Source: Chlamydia trachomatis (GTDB lineage Bacteria > Chlamydiota > Chlamydiia > Chlamydiales > Rhabdochlamydiaceae). Taken from it: a DNA stretch of 64,000 nucleotides. The position numbers and the translations under genes were made by a program. The stretch spans positions 1-64,000 of the forward strand of contig CAMDHO010000001.1 in NCBI GenBank assembly GCA_945898205.1. The letters run 5' to 3'. Each line of letters opens with the position of its first letter. Positions within the stretch are counted from its first letter, which is position 1. The notes beneath the pieces were generated by a model. It was given only the letters and a program-made list of their open reading frames with translations, had not been told where the DNA came from and ran no database searches. Below, piece after piece: positions 27,503 through 37,114 of this stretch.

Positions 27503-29311
27503 ATGGCTAAAAAATACGATGAAAGTACAGTTCAGTCTTTGGATGCTCTTGCTCATATTAGATTGCGTTCAGGGATGTATATTGGGCGTTTGGGAGATGG
27601 TTCTCATCCAGACGATGGGATATATGTAATGCTAAAAGAGGTAATCGACAACTCAGTTGACGAGTTCATCATGGGGCATGGCAAAGAAGTCGTAATAGAA
27701 TTAAATGAAAAAACGTCTACAGTTTCCGTGAGAGATTTTGGACGTGGGATTCCTCTAGGCAAGCTAATTGATTGTGTGAGTAAGATCAATACGGGAGCTA
27801 AATACAACGATGATGTTTTTCAATTTTCTGTTGGTTTAAATGGTGTCGGAACAAAGGCTGTAAATGCTCTTTCTGAGACATTTTCTGTAAAAAGTGTTCG
27901 AGAGGGGGAATTTGTTGAAGCTCATTTTGAAGAAGGAGTTCTTCAAGATAAAAAGAAGGGAACGACCAAAGAAGAAAACGGCACCTGGATAGAGTTTACT
28001 CCCGATGTTAAAATTTTTAAAAAATTCGCTTTCCAAAAAGAATTAATCCTAAGACGTCTTTGGCACTATGCATACTTGAATACAGGGCTTACTCTTCTTT
28101 TTAACGGAGAAGAAATTTATTCTGAAAATGGTCTTTTGGATCTCATAAATGAAGAAGTTAAGGAAGATCGTCTTTATGAACCTCTTTATTATAAAGGGAA
28201 GACCTTAGAGTTTGCATTTCTTCATTCCTCTAGTTATGGGGAGACCTACTTTTCATTTGTTAATGGTCAATATACTCAAGATGGCGGAACTCATTTATCG
28301 GCTTTTAGGGAGGGAATTCTCAAGGGAATTAACGAGTATACAAAGAAAAATTTTCAAGGCATTGATGTTCGCGAAGGAATTGTAGGAACAGTGCTTGTTA
28401 AGGTAAAAGACCCTGTATTTGAGTCTCAAACAAAAAATAAATTATCTAATAATGAAATCCGCACAGGAATCGTACAGGAAGTGAAAGATGCGGTTCAAAA
28501 TCTTCTTTATAAGAACGAGGAAGTTAGTAAGAAAATTATAGATCGAATACTTTTTAACGAAAAACTTCGTAAAGAGTTGTCGGCTGTTAAAAAAGAAGCA
28601 AAAGAGAAACAGAAGAAAATTTCTTTTAAAATCCCAAAATTGAGGGATTCAAAATACCACTTTGGAGATGGATCGAAAGAAGGTGAAAATTCTGTAATTT
28701 TTCTTACAGAGGGAGATTCAGCGTCAGCTTCTATTGTTATGACGAGAAACCCACTTACACAGGCTGTATTTTCTCTTCGCGGGAAGCCTCTTAATGTACA
28801 TGGCATGAAAATGGAGCAGCTGTATAAAAATGAAGAGATGTATAATTTAATGTCTGCTCTTAACATCGAAGATGACATTGCTAATCTCCGTTATAACAAA
28901 GTAATCCTGGCAACAGATGCAGATATTGATGGATTGCATATTCGAAATTTATTGATTACTTTCTTTTTAACTTACTTTGAAAGTCTTGTGTTACATGGCC
29001 ATTTGTACATTTTAGAAACCCCCTTGTTTAAAGTTAGGAATAAGGAAAAAACTCTCTATTGTTATTCTGGAGAAGAGAAGGATAAAGCGTCAAAAGAGCT
29101 TAAGAAAGGGATTGAAATTACCAGGTTTAAAGGTCTTGGAGAAATATCTCCAGATGAATTTGGGCAGTTTATAGCAAAAGACATTCGTTTATTGCCTGTG
29201 ATCATTCAAAATCTTTCAGACATTAAGCCTACACTTGAGTTCTATATGGGTAAAAATACACCGGCTAGAAAAGCCTTTATTAGAGAAAATCTTGTGAGCG
29301 AAAATGGATGA
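27503..29311 (+). CDS. gyrB_2: Type II topoisomerase B subunit, second chlamydial copy (GyrB_2/ParE-like)
   Basis: 602 residues. The GHKL ATPase domain has RSGMYIGRLGDGSHPDDGIYVMLKEVIDNSVDEF and FGRGIP...GLNGVGTKAVNALS. The TOPRIM domain has EGDSASASI and ATDADIDGLHIRNLL, and the C-terminal tail is GLGEISPDEF. Works with the next gene as a heterotetramer that passes DNA duplexes through each other. Chlamydia genomes carry a second gyrB/gyrA-like pair next to each other (established knowledge), and this matches it. The stop overlaps the next start by 8 bp. Confidence 0.92.
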   Translation: MAKKYDESTVQSLDALAHIRLRSGMYIGRLGDGSHPDDGIYVMLKEVIDNSVDEFIMGHGKEVVIELNEKTSTVSVRDFGRGIPLGKLIDCVSKINTGAKYNDDVFQFSVGLNGVGTKAVNALSETFSVKSVREGEFVEAHFEEGVLQDKKKGTTKEENGTWIEFTPDVKIFKKFAFQKELILRRLWHYAYLNTGLTLLFNGEEIYSENGLLDLINEEVKEDRLYEPLYYKGKTLEFAFLHSSSYGETYFSFVNGQYTQDGGTHLSAFREGILKGINEYTKKNFQGIDVREGIVGTVLVKVKDPVFESQTKNKLSNNEIRTGIVQEVKDAVQNLLYKNEEVSKKIIDRILFNEKLRKELSAVKKEAKEKQKKISFKIPKLRDSKYHFGDGSKEGENSVIFLTEGDSASASIVMTRNPLTQAVFSLRGKPLNVHGMKMEQLYKNEEMYNLMSALNIEDDIANLRYNKVILATDADIDGLHIRNLLITFFLTYFESLVLHGHLYILETPLFKVRNKEKTLYCYSGEEKDKASKELKKGIEITRFKGLGEISPDEFGQFIAKDIRLLPVIIQNLSDIKPTLEFYMGKNTPARKAFIRENLVSENG

Positions 29312-31193
29312 TTTGAAATTCCTAATGAAGGACCACTTCATTAAATATGCTTCCTATGTCATTCTTGACCGAGCAATTCCTCATGCAATCGATGGATTAA
29401 AACCTGTGCAAAGACGTATTTTAGAAATTTTATGGAGGCAAAATGATGATAAGCTTCATAAAGTAGCAAATATGGTTGGACAGACAATGCAACTACATCC
29501 GCATGGAGATGCCCCTATTTATGAAGCTCTCATTACTTTGGCAAACAAAGGGTATGTATTAGATAGGCAAGGAAATTTTGGAAATATCTATACGGGAGAT
29601 CCTGCTGCTGCGGCTAGATATATTGAGGTCCGACTTTCTCCGTTGGCTCGTGAGACTCTTTTTAATCCGGACATAACAGAAAAGATTCCCTCATATGATG
29701 GAAGAAATGAGGAACCTGTCGTATTACCGGCAAAAATTCCTCTTCTTTTAATGCAAGGCGCCAGTGGGATTGCAGTTGGGATGGCCACTCAAATTTTACC
29801 TCATAATTTTACTGAACTTTTAGAAGCAGAGATTGCTTGTTTGGAAGGAAAAAAGTTTAAATTTTATCCCGATTTTCCAACAGGTGGAATTATGGATAAA
29901 ACTTTATACGACAAAGGGCTTGGTAAAGTTAAGCTTCGAGCTAAAATTGAAATTAAAGACCTCAAAACGTTGGTGATTCGAGAAATTTGTTACGGAACGA
30001 CAACTGAAAGTCTTATTCGTTCTATTGATGAAGCTGCTAAAAAGGGTAAAATAAAGATAGAAGCTATCAATGACTATACCTCAAGAGAGGTAGAAATTGA
30101 GATTAAGCTGCCTAGAGGTCAGTACGCAGAAGATCTTTTAGATGAATTATATGCTTTTACAGAATGTGAAGTTTCTTTGAACTCTCAAGTTATTTTAATC
30201 AAAGATGGTTTCCCTTGGGAGACTGATGTTCATGAAATCTTAGCATATAATGCAACAAAGCTTGTGGAGTTTTTTAAATGGGAACTTGAAATTGAGCAAG
30301 ATAGAATACTTGAAAAGATTTTTTACAAAACGCTTGAGAGAATTTTTATTGAAAAAAAGATCTATAAAAAAATAGAGACATTAAAAACTCTAGAAGCTAT
30401 TCATGAAATGCTTCATGACTCTTTTAATCCGTATAGAAAAAAACTCCTTCGAGAGCCGACTCATGAAGATCAAGAAAAGCTTCTTCAGATCCCTATTAGA
30501 CGTATATCTCAGTTTGATATTAATAAAAATAAAGATGAAATAGCTCTTCTTGAAGAAGCTCTTACAGCGGTAGAAAAGCATCTTAAAAATGTCAAAAAAT
30601 ATGCTATTGATTATCTCAAAAAGTTGATTGTAAAATATGGGCCAGATTATCCTAGAAAGACTCGCATTAAAGCGATTGAGGAGTTAGATCGTAGGGCTAT
30701 TGAAACAAAAGAGATTAAAGTGGGATATGATCTTACTTCTGGTTTTGTTGGAACTAAAGTTTCAGGTTCTACATTTCTTATTTGTTCTAATTTTGACAAG
30801 TTGCTCATCTTTCATAAAGATGGAACATACAAAGTGACCAATATTCCTGAAAAGCAGTATTTTGAAGGAATTGTCTGGGTTGGGATCGCTGATAAGGCGA
30901 CTATTATAAATGTTGTTTATAAGGATAAAAAGACATGTTTGGCCTGGGGAAAGCGATTTATTATTGAAAAATTTATCCTCGACAAAACCTATCGTTATTT
31001 GGATGAAACAGCAGTATTAGAGCACATTTCAACGCTTAATGATTCTGTGGAGCTCCAATTTGCTCCCAAAGCAGGCCAGAAGGTAAAAAAGACTTCATTT
31101 GCTTTGAAGTCAATGCCCGTTAAAGGAGTGACAACTAAAGGAATTCGCTTAGGGACTCAAAAGGTAAAAAAAGTAGTTTCTCAAGACGAATGA
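29304..31193 (+). CDS. gyrA_2: Type II topoisomerase A subunit, second chlamydial copy (GyrA_2/ParC-like)
   Basis: 629 residues. The breakage-reunion domain starts at once (DHFIKYASYVILDRAIPHAIDGLKPVQRRIL), with the catalytic Tyr106 in AARYIEVRLSP and LLMQGASGIAVGMATQILPHN. The C-terminal part after about residue 480 is a short substitute for the usual beta-pinwheel. It lacks a recognisable GyrA box, consistent with topoisomerase-IV-like decatenation rather than supercoiling (inference). Translationally coupled to the B subunit (8-bp overlap). Confidence 0.9.
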   Translation: MDDLKFLMKDHFIKYASYVILDRAIPHAIDGLKPVQRRILEILWRQNDDKLHKVANMVGQTMQLHPHGDAPIYEALITLANKGYVLDRQGNFGNIYTGDPAAAARYIEVRLSPLARETLFNPDITEKIPSYDGRNEEPVVLPAKIPLLLMQGASGIAVGMATQILPHNFTELLEAEIACLEGKKFKFYPDFPTGGIMDKTLYDKGLGKVKLRAKIEIKDLKTLVIREICYGTTTESLIRSIDEAAKKGKIKIEAINDYTSREVEIEIKLPRGQYAEDLLDELYAFTECEVSLNSQVILIKDGFPWETDVHEILAYNATKLVEFFKWELEIEQDRILEKIFYKTLERIFIEKKIYKKIETLKTLEAIHEMLHDSFNPYRKKLLREPTHEDQEKLLQIPIRRISQFDINKNKDEIALLEEALTAVEKHLKNVKKYAIDYLKKLIVKYGPDYPRKTRIKAIEELDRRAIETKEIKVGYDLTSGFVGTKVSGSTFLICSNFDKLLIFHKDGTYKVTNIPEKQYFEGIVWVGIADKATIINVVYKDKKTCLAWGKRFIIEKFILDKTYRYLDETAVLEHISTLNDSVELQFAPKAGQKVKKTSFALKSMPVKGVTTKGIRLGTQKVKKVVSQDE

Positions 31194-31195
31194 CT

Positions 31196-32035
31196 TTAAA
31201 GAGATAGTGTTTTGAGGAATTCTAGACTTTGAAGGATTGCTATTCCATTTACTTGATATTGTTTTTTGAGTTCTTTGACTAGTTGGATAGCTGGATATTG
31301 ATATTTTTTATGAAAATAAAAAAGTCCTGGGTGAAGAGAAGAATCTGAAAGTTTAACTTCAATGATTTGCTCGACTTTTTTTTCCTTTATAAGAGCAAAG
31401 TCTACTTCTTTTTTCTCTTTTGTTTGTAAGTAATGCAGCAAATAGTTTTCTGCTTGGTAATCTATTTTTGCAAAGACGTGTTTTAATAAACAACAAGCAA
31501 TGAAATTCTCTAGTATAGCACCGGAATCTCCTTTGACAAGACCGGTGTCAAAAAAATAGATTTTTGGTTCTTTTAAAAGGCTCCTTGCGATGTTATCAGA
31601 AAAAGGAGTTACTTTGAATATGATCTAGAGAGCTTCTAGAATTTGAATATATTTTTTTACTGTAGTTGGCGATATGACTACATCTTCTGCTATAGAGGTA
31701 TAGGAAATAGGCGATCCTACTCTTTCTCTTAATAGTTCAAATGTAAGTCTAATAGCTTTTACATTGTGGATGTTTTCAAAGTCAAGAATATCCTCTCTAA
31801 GTAAGCTATCTACATATTGAAGTCTCCAACGATTTGCATCTATTAAATTATCCGCAAGGAAAGGTTCTGGAAATCCTCCTCTTACTAAGAAATGATCTAA
31901 AGAGTAGGGTACTTTCACTTTTTCCACTTGCCAATAGTTAAGGTTAAGGATGGATAGGAGGCGAATCCTTTTAAATTTGGAGCTCCTGTTGAGGATTGCA
32001 TTTGATCTTTGAGTAATCGGTTCTGCGTCTCTCAA
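31196..32035 (-). pseudogene. Remnant of AAA-type DUF4143 ATPase gene
   Basis: Only the C-terminal DUF4143 half remains: VRGGFPEPFLADNLIDANRWRLQYVDSLLREDILDF, then SYTSIAEDVVISPTTVKKYIQILEAL. At 31625-31627 an in-frame amber codon stops it. The same frame continues without interruption (IIFKVTPFSDNIARSLLKEPKIYFFDTGLVKG, then a PD-(D/E)XK-like KKEVDFALIKEKKVEQIIEVK) to 31196. The N-terminal P-loop half is missing. It lies at the end of the purB operon and is clearly non-functional as a complete protein. Confidence 0.85.
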
Positions 32036-32101
32036 GAATTAATTCACAGTAGTATTGAATGTGTTTAATATTTTAAGCGGAATTTCAGCTAAAACAATCG
32101 A

Positions 32102-33520
32102 TCATATCTCTATAGAAATAGAGTAGATTTTGCAAGATGAGTATTTGTGCAGAGTAGGTTCAACCTCATTTTGAATAAATTCTTTAACTTGTTCTGAAGC
32201 TCTACCTATAAAGTGATTGGGATTAAGTATGGATTCAAGTTCTTTTTCAGAGAGCTTAAAAAGTGGATCTTTTGCAATCTCTCGGATGAGGTCTATTTTT
32301 TCTCCATGCATTTTCCAGTGTAATGCAACTTCGTGACTTATTTTTCGAAGGGCTTCATGAACGACTTGACGATCCTGCCCTTTTTGAACTGACGCCATCA
32401 AAATATTTTCTGTCGCTAAAAAGGGAAGTTCTTCTTCTAGTCTTTTTTCTATGATTTTAGGATATACAACAAGGTTTGAAGCTAAATGATGGAGTAGATT
32501 TAAAATAGAGTCGGCGACAAGAAAGGCTTCAGGAATGCAGAGTCTACGGTTTGCTGAATCATCTAGTGATCTTTCCAACCACTGCGTAGCGGCTGTATAA
32601 ACAGGGTTTTCAGCTAAAGAAAGAAGATATCTAGAAAGTCCACATAAACGTTCAGCGCGAGTAGGGTTGCGTTTATATGGCATCGCGGAAGATCCCACTT
32701 GATCTTCTCCAAAAGACTCTTCCATTTCTTTCATGTGAGCTAGAAGGCGTAAATCTGTGGCAAATTTGTGAGCTGAAACAGCAATGGAACTAAGAGCGTT
32801 AAAGATTCGGACATCTTGTTTTCTTGTATAGGTTTGTCCAGATAGAGGAATTACTTTAGAAAATCCCATTTCTAATGAAACTGCAGCTTCAAGTTGTTTT
32901 ACTTTTAAAGAGTCCCCTTCAAAAAGAGTCAAAAAGGAAGCTTGAGTTCCTGTTGCGCCTTTAAGTCCTAAAAACTGTAGATGATCTATAGTGTCGGTTA
33001 AGTCTTGAAGATCCATTAGGAGGTCTTGAATCCAAAGGCAAATTCTTTTGCCGACACTAGTCGGTTGTGCGGCTTGGAGATGAGTATAGCTTAAACAGGG
33101 AAGATCAACATATTTTTCAGCTTGAATTTTTAAATGACGGATAACATCTACGAGCTTATCTCGAAGAAGGATCATTGCTTCTTTCATTTGGATAAGATCT
33201 GTATTATCTGTTATATAGCAAGATGTGGCCCCTAAATGAATGATCCCTTTGGCAAGAGGCGCTGCGTCGCCAAAAGCGTGGATGTGGGCCATGACATCAT
33301 GACAAAACTTTTTTTCATAGGAATCTACGAGGTCAAAATCTATAGAGTCAATATTTTTTTGCATCTCTGCAATTTGAACTGGTAAGATAGGCAGTCCAAG
33401 ATCTTTTTCAGCTTTTGCTAAGGAAACCCAAAGCTTTCTCCACGTAGTATACTTATAATGAGGAGTGAAAAGAAAACACATTTCAGGACTTGCATAGCGA
33501 GAGACAGGAGCTTCGATCAT
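32102..33520 (-). CDS. purB: Adenylosuccinate lyase, animal-type
   Basis: 472 residues. Cleaves adenylosuccinate (and SAICAR) to release fumarate in purine synthesis. The fumarase-superfamily signature GSSAMPYKRNP is present. From the first residues it follows the animal ADSL sequence rather than the short bacterial type: SRYASPEMCFLFTPHYKYTTWRKLWVSLAKAEKDLGLPI, HLGATSCYITDNTDLI, TGTQASFLTLFEGD, GQTYTRKQD, SLDDSANRRLCIPEAFL. Its start overlaps the stop of the pgp6-like gene by 4 bp, so it is the last gene of a coupled operon. Confidence 0.93.
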   Translation of the reverse strand: MIEAPVSRYASPEMCFLFTPHYKYTTWRKLWVSLAKAEKDLGLPILPVQIAEMQKNIDSIDFDLVDSYEKKFCHDVMAHIHAFGDAAPLAKGIIHLGATSCYITDNTDLIQMKEAMILLRDKLVDVIRHLKIQAEKYVDLPCLSYTHLQAAQPTSVGKRICLWIQDLLMDLQDLTDTIDHLQFLGLKGATGTQASFLTLFEGDSLKVKQLEAAVSLEMGFSKVIPLSGQTYTRKQDVRIFNALSSIAVSAHKFATDLRLLAHMKEMEESFGEDQVGSSAMPYKRNPTRAERLCGLSRYLLSLAENPVYTAATQWLERSLDDSANRRLCIPEAFLVADSILNLLHHLASNLVVYPKIIEKRLEEELPFLATENILMASVQKGQDRQVVHEALRKISHEVALHWKMHGEKIDLIREIAKDPLFKLSEKELESILNPNHFIGRASEQVKEFIQNEVEPTLHKYSSCKIYSISIEI

Positions 33521-34257
33521 GAGGAAATCCGCTCTTCTAAAGAGTGTAGGAGGGCTAGGGCCTTTTTTTCTTGACTGGCAGTCAATTTTACAGAGTTTTC
33601 TGATAAAAAATCTATAATTTTTGTTAGGCTTTTAATGATATTGGATCCATGGTTTTGAGCGCGTTTATCTTTCTCTTGTAAGGGAAACGTTCTTCGGATT
33701 TGCTCGAGTAAAGCTTGTTTTGTTTCCCCTTGGTAACTTTGAATGATCTCTTGTTTGAGATCGAAATTGCCTTCTCGACTTGCTAGTGTATAAGCAGCTT
33801 GTCTTGGCATTTCATCAAGTTTAGGAATGAGTTTTTGAGGAAGCATTTGATAGAGATCATAGTACTGCAAGAAATTATAAGGAGTTTGTCGATTCCCATA
33901 GGTTTGCATGAGCCAAAATGTAAAAGCACCCTCTTCATATTTTTTTAGGATTTCTTGAGCTTTTTTGATTCTTTCCCCATGTAAAATAGCAGCTTGGTTA
34001 TTAATAGCTTTGACTTCAGAGGTAATGGCGGATAAAGAATGGAAGTCTTTTTCTGTATCAATGCCCTCCGTAGCAAATTTTTTAAGAAGAGTTTTTAAAA
34101 GTTCTTCCTCTTTATCATTGAGGGTTGAAACTTTAAAAACGCCAGAAAAACTAGAAAGATGGCCAGAGGAAGACATCTCAGCTAGATCTGTCATCTTTGA
34201 AAGCTTTTCCAAGGGAGCCCGTAGGCGTTGGGTTAAAAGAGAGTTTACTTTAGACAT
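33517..34257 (-). CDS. Pgp6-like chlamydial protein (CT583 type)
   Basis: 246 residues, helical, with no catalytic motif (LTQRLRAPLEKLSKMTDLAEMSSSGHLSSFSGVF; FWLMQTYGNRQTPYNFLQYYDLYQMLP). Recognised mainly by context. It follows a ParA gene after thrS, the same order as thrS-minD/parA-gp6D in Chlamydia, where it is the chromosomal relative of plasmid protein Pgp6. The GNRQTPYNFLQYY segment fits that family. The role is unknown. It probably works with the ParA-like partner, with which it overlaps by 13 bp. Confidence 0.75.
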   Translation of the reverse strand: MSKVNSLLTQRLRAPLEKLSKMTDLAEMSSSGHLSSFSGVFKVSTLNDKEEELLKTLLKKFATEGIDTEKDFHSLSAITSEVKAINNQAAILHGERIKKAQEILKKYEEGAFTFWLMQTYGNRQTPYNFLQYYDLYQMLPQKLIPKLDEMPRQAAYTLASREGNFDLKQEIIQSYQGETKQALLEQIRRTFPLQEKDKRAQNHGSNIIKSLTKIIDFLSENSVKLTASQEKKALALLHSLEERISS

Positions 34258-35033
34258 AGTTCCTGTAAAGCTGCTTTACATTCCATTCGGGTTAAAATTT
34301 CTTCAGCCAACTCAAGATAGTCTTGAGCGGCTCGACTTTTTGGAGCCGTATCAAAAACAGGTTTTCCAAATATCGAAGACTCTGCAATTGAAACATCTCT
34401 TCTGATCTTACTGTTAAGAACTTTCTTTGGAAATGTATTTTCAATAACATCTAAGAAAGTATCATTACTTTTTCCTCGAGGATTCCAAAAAGAAAGGGCA
34501 ACGCCTAGTACTTGGAGAGAATGTCGTTGTCCAATATTTGCTAGAAATTCAGAAAGTCTTTGGAGCCCTTTAACACTATAAAACTCAGGCGTAGCACAAA
34601 CTAAGGAGTATTGTGCTGCTATGAGAGCAGATTCAGTCAACCAGCAAAGGGAGGGAGGGGTGTCAATGATAACGGTATCAAAAGGGAGGTCTAGAAGTAT
34701 TTCTTTAAGCCTTTCATGAGAGTAGCGATCGCCTGCAAGAGATTCAGAAACCTCTACCCTCTCAAGCCAAGTGTCAGATGGAATGAGAAAAAGGTTAGGC
34801 GTTTCCGTAGGGAGGATTACATCTGTTATTTTTTTCTTTCCTTGTAAAACAGCTGCCATACTATCTTGAGCATCAGGGTCTAGTCCTAGACCCGTTGTCA
34901 AGTTTGCTTGAGCATCAAAATCAATTAATAAAACTTTTTGCTTATGAAATTTCGCTAAAGCTGCTCCAATATGTAAAGCCGTAGAGGTTTTTGCGGTGCC
35001 CCCTTTAAAACTACTTACAGCAATCTTGTTCAT
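34245..35033 (-). CDS. parA: ParA/Soj-type ATPase (chromosomal Pgp5-like)
   Basis: 262 residues. The deviant Walker A FKGGTAKTST (Lys10 and Lys15) marks ParA/MinD-type ATPases that dimerise on DNA or membrane. LLIDFDAQANLTTGLG and VIIDTPPSLCWLTESAL follow. A role in DNA partition or gene regulation is known for the family. No ParB partner is adjacent. The pgp6-like protein is the next gene, as on the chlamydial plasmid (Pgp5-Pgp6). The start lies 23 bp inside the end of thrS. Confidence 0.9.
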   Translation of the reverse strand: MNKIAVSSFKGGTAKTSTALHIGAALAKFHKQKVLLIDFDAQANLTTGLGLDPDAQDSMAAVLQGKKKITDVILPTETPNLFLIPSDTWLERVEVSESLAGDRYSHERLKEILLDLPFDTVIIDTPPSLCWLTESALIAAQYSLVCATPEFYSVKGLQRLSEFLANIGQRHSLQVLGVALSFWNPRGKSNDTFLDVIENTFPKKVLNSKIRRDVSIAESSIFGKPVFDTAPKSRAAQDYLELAEEILTRMECKAALQELCLK

Positions 35034-36957
35034 CTATTTCCTTTTTTGCAAAGTAAGAGACTAAAGAGCGCTCTTTATTTTCTTGGGTTAAAAGAGTTAA
35101 AAGAGTGTCTAATTGGACTTCTCCATGCACGACATTGTCTCTAGTTCTTAGGGCTACAGTTTTATTTTCAGATTCTTTATCCCCTATAGTCAACATATAG
35201 TTAACTTGCATTAATTGTGCATTGCGAACTTTTTTGCTAACAGATTCATTGCTATTATCGACGTTACAAATAAGTCCAGCCTTGCGAATCTCCATGCATA
35301 TTTTTTGAGCGTATTCTTCGTGGCGATCAGCAACAGTGAGAACTGTAACCTGAGAAGGGCTGAGCCAAAGAGGAAATCTTCCTACGAAATGTTCAATTAA
35401 GATGCCAAAGAAGCGTTCAACTGATCCAAAAATAGCAGCATGAATCATAATCGGTCTTTTTGCTTCCCCGTCGCTATCGATATATTCAAGTTTGAATTTT
35501 TCTGGTAGTGACATGTCGAGCTGGACAGTTCCGCATTGCCAAGACCTTCCTAAAGCATCTCGAATATGGATGTCGATTTTAGGCCCATAGAAAGCTCCGT
35601 CGCCTTCATTGATGCGATAAGGTTGACCCCAATCATCTAAGGCTCCTTTTAGCCCTTCAGTGGCAAGTTCCCAGTCTTTATCAGATCCTATGCTTTTAAT
35701 AGGTCTTGTAGATAGCTCTAAGCGATAAGATAAACCAAATGTTGAATAGGTTTTTTCAACTAGAGCGAGCACGTGTAAGATTTCATGTCTAATATCAGAA
35801 GGTTTCATGAAAACATGGGCATCATCTTGATGAAAGCTGCGAACTCTAAAAAGACCACTCAAAGCTCCGGATGCTTCATGACGGTGCACGTGACCGAGTT
35901 CAGAAATTCGTAAAGGAAGTTCTCTGTAACTGTGAGTAAGGCTTTTGTAATATAGCATGCAGCCAGGGCAGTTCATAGGCTTAATGGCAAAATGTCTACC
36001 TTCGATTTCAAAGGAATACATGTTTTCTCTGTAATAAGACCAGTGTCCGGATGTTTCCCAAAGTTGCTGACTCATAAGTTGAGGCGTTTTGATTTCTACA
36101 TAATCAGCTTGCTCGTGTAGTTCTCTTGAAAAAGCTGTGAGTCGATGCCAGATAATCATCCCCTTAGGAAGGATGAATGGCATTCCTGGAGCTTCTTCAT
36201 GCAAAGCAAAGAGCCCGAGTTTAGGGCCTATGATTTTATGATCTCTTTTTTTTGCTTCTTCTAAAACAAAAAGATATTCTTTTAAAAGTTTTTTGTCTGG
36301 GAAAGAAATGGCATAGATTCGAGTTAGCATTTCTCTATTAGAGTCGCCTTTCCAGTAGGCTCCCGATGTTTTTAGTATGGCAAAAGCTTTAATTTTCCCT
36401 AAAGCAGGAAGGTGGGGCCCTCTGCAAAGATCGAAAAATTCGCCTTGAGTATAACCGCTAATCACCCCATCATCGAAACTTTCTATAAGTTCTTTTTTAT
36501 ATGGATTGCTTCCAAACAGAGAAATAGCTTCTTTTTTTCCTGAAAATTCTTTTCGAGAAGGTTGATAGTTTTCTTCAACTATTTTCTGCACTTCTTTATT
36601 AATTGTTTCAAAATCTTCTTCTGAAACAATCAAGTTAGCAAAATCATAGTAGAACCCATTTTCAATAGGAGGTCCAATAGTAGGTACAGCTTCAGGCCAG
36701 AGGCGTAAAACAGCTTGAGCTAAGACGTGAGCCGATGTATGCCAAAAAACTTCTTTCCCTTTGGGGTCTTCAAAGTTAAGGAGTTCAACGCAATCACCTT
36801 CATGTAATAGAGTGGAAAGATCTTTAATTGATCCGTTGATTTCTGCAGCGATAGATTGATCTGGAGCTCGGAGGTTAAGTTTTTCAGCAAGGTCTTTGGC
36901 TGTGGAGTTTTCAGGAAGCTCGACTTCTTGTTTTTTATTTTTAAGTTGAATTTTCAT
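35011..36957 (-). CDS. thrS: Threonyl-tRNA synthetase
   Basis: 648 residues, standard length. N-terminal TGS domain (LPENSTAKDLAEKLN), the editing domain with HTSAHVLAQAVLRLWP, the class II core with MNCPGCMLYYKS (zinc cysteine), RISELGHVHRHEASGALSGLFRVRSFHQDDAHVF (motif 2), HAAIFGSVERFFGILIEHF (motif 3), and the anticodon domain. First gene of the overlapping operon thrS-parA-pgp6-like-purB. Confidence 0.97.
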   Translation of the reverse strand: MKIQLKNKKQEVELPENSTAKDLAEKLNLRAPDQSIAAEINGSIKDLSTLLHEGDCVELLNFEDPKGKEVFWHTSAHVLAQAVLRLWPEAVPTIGPPIENGFYYDFANLIVSEEDFETINKEVQKIVEENYQPSRKEFSGKKEAISLFGSNPYKKELIESFDDGVISGYTQGEFFDLCRGPHLPALGKIKAFAILKTSGAYWKGDSNREMLTRIYAISFPDKKLLKEYLFVLEEAKKRDHKIIGPKLGLFALHEEAPGMPFILPKGMIIWHRLTAFSRELHEQADYVEIKTPQLMSQQLWETSGHWSYYRENMYSFEIEGRHFAIKPMNCPGCMLYYKSLTHSYRELPLRISELGHVHRHEASGALSGLFRVRSFHQDDAHVFMKPSDIRHEILHVLALVEKTYSTFGLSYRLELSTRPIKSIGSDKDWELATEGLKGALDDWGQPYRINEGDGAFYGPKIDIHIRDALGRSWQCGTVQLDMSLPEKFKLEYIDSDGEAKRPIMIHAAIFGSVERFFGILIEHFVGRFPLWLSPSQVTVLTVADRHEEYAQKICMEIRKAGLICNVDNSNESVSKKVRNAQLMQVNYMLTIGDKESENKTVALRTRDNVVHGEVQLDTLLTLLTQENKERSLVSYFAKKEIDEQDCCK

Positions 36958-37114
36958 ATATTCCTTCTCAGGTTCGAAGTAAAGAATTAGGTTTTTTAGG
37001 TTAGTGTAATCGAAGAGAGGGACTAATTACAACGTAAATGGGTTTGTTTTTTTGATTTAGAGTAACAGGTGAAAAAAGAGACAAGAAATTCCAGGTAATT
37101 CTAAAAACCTAGAG
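36958..37114. other. Upstream region of the thrS operon
   Basis: AT-rich leader that should hold the minus-strand promoter for the thrS operon. No unambiguous -35/-10 pair or T-box-like element could be identified by eye. Confidence 0.3.
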
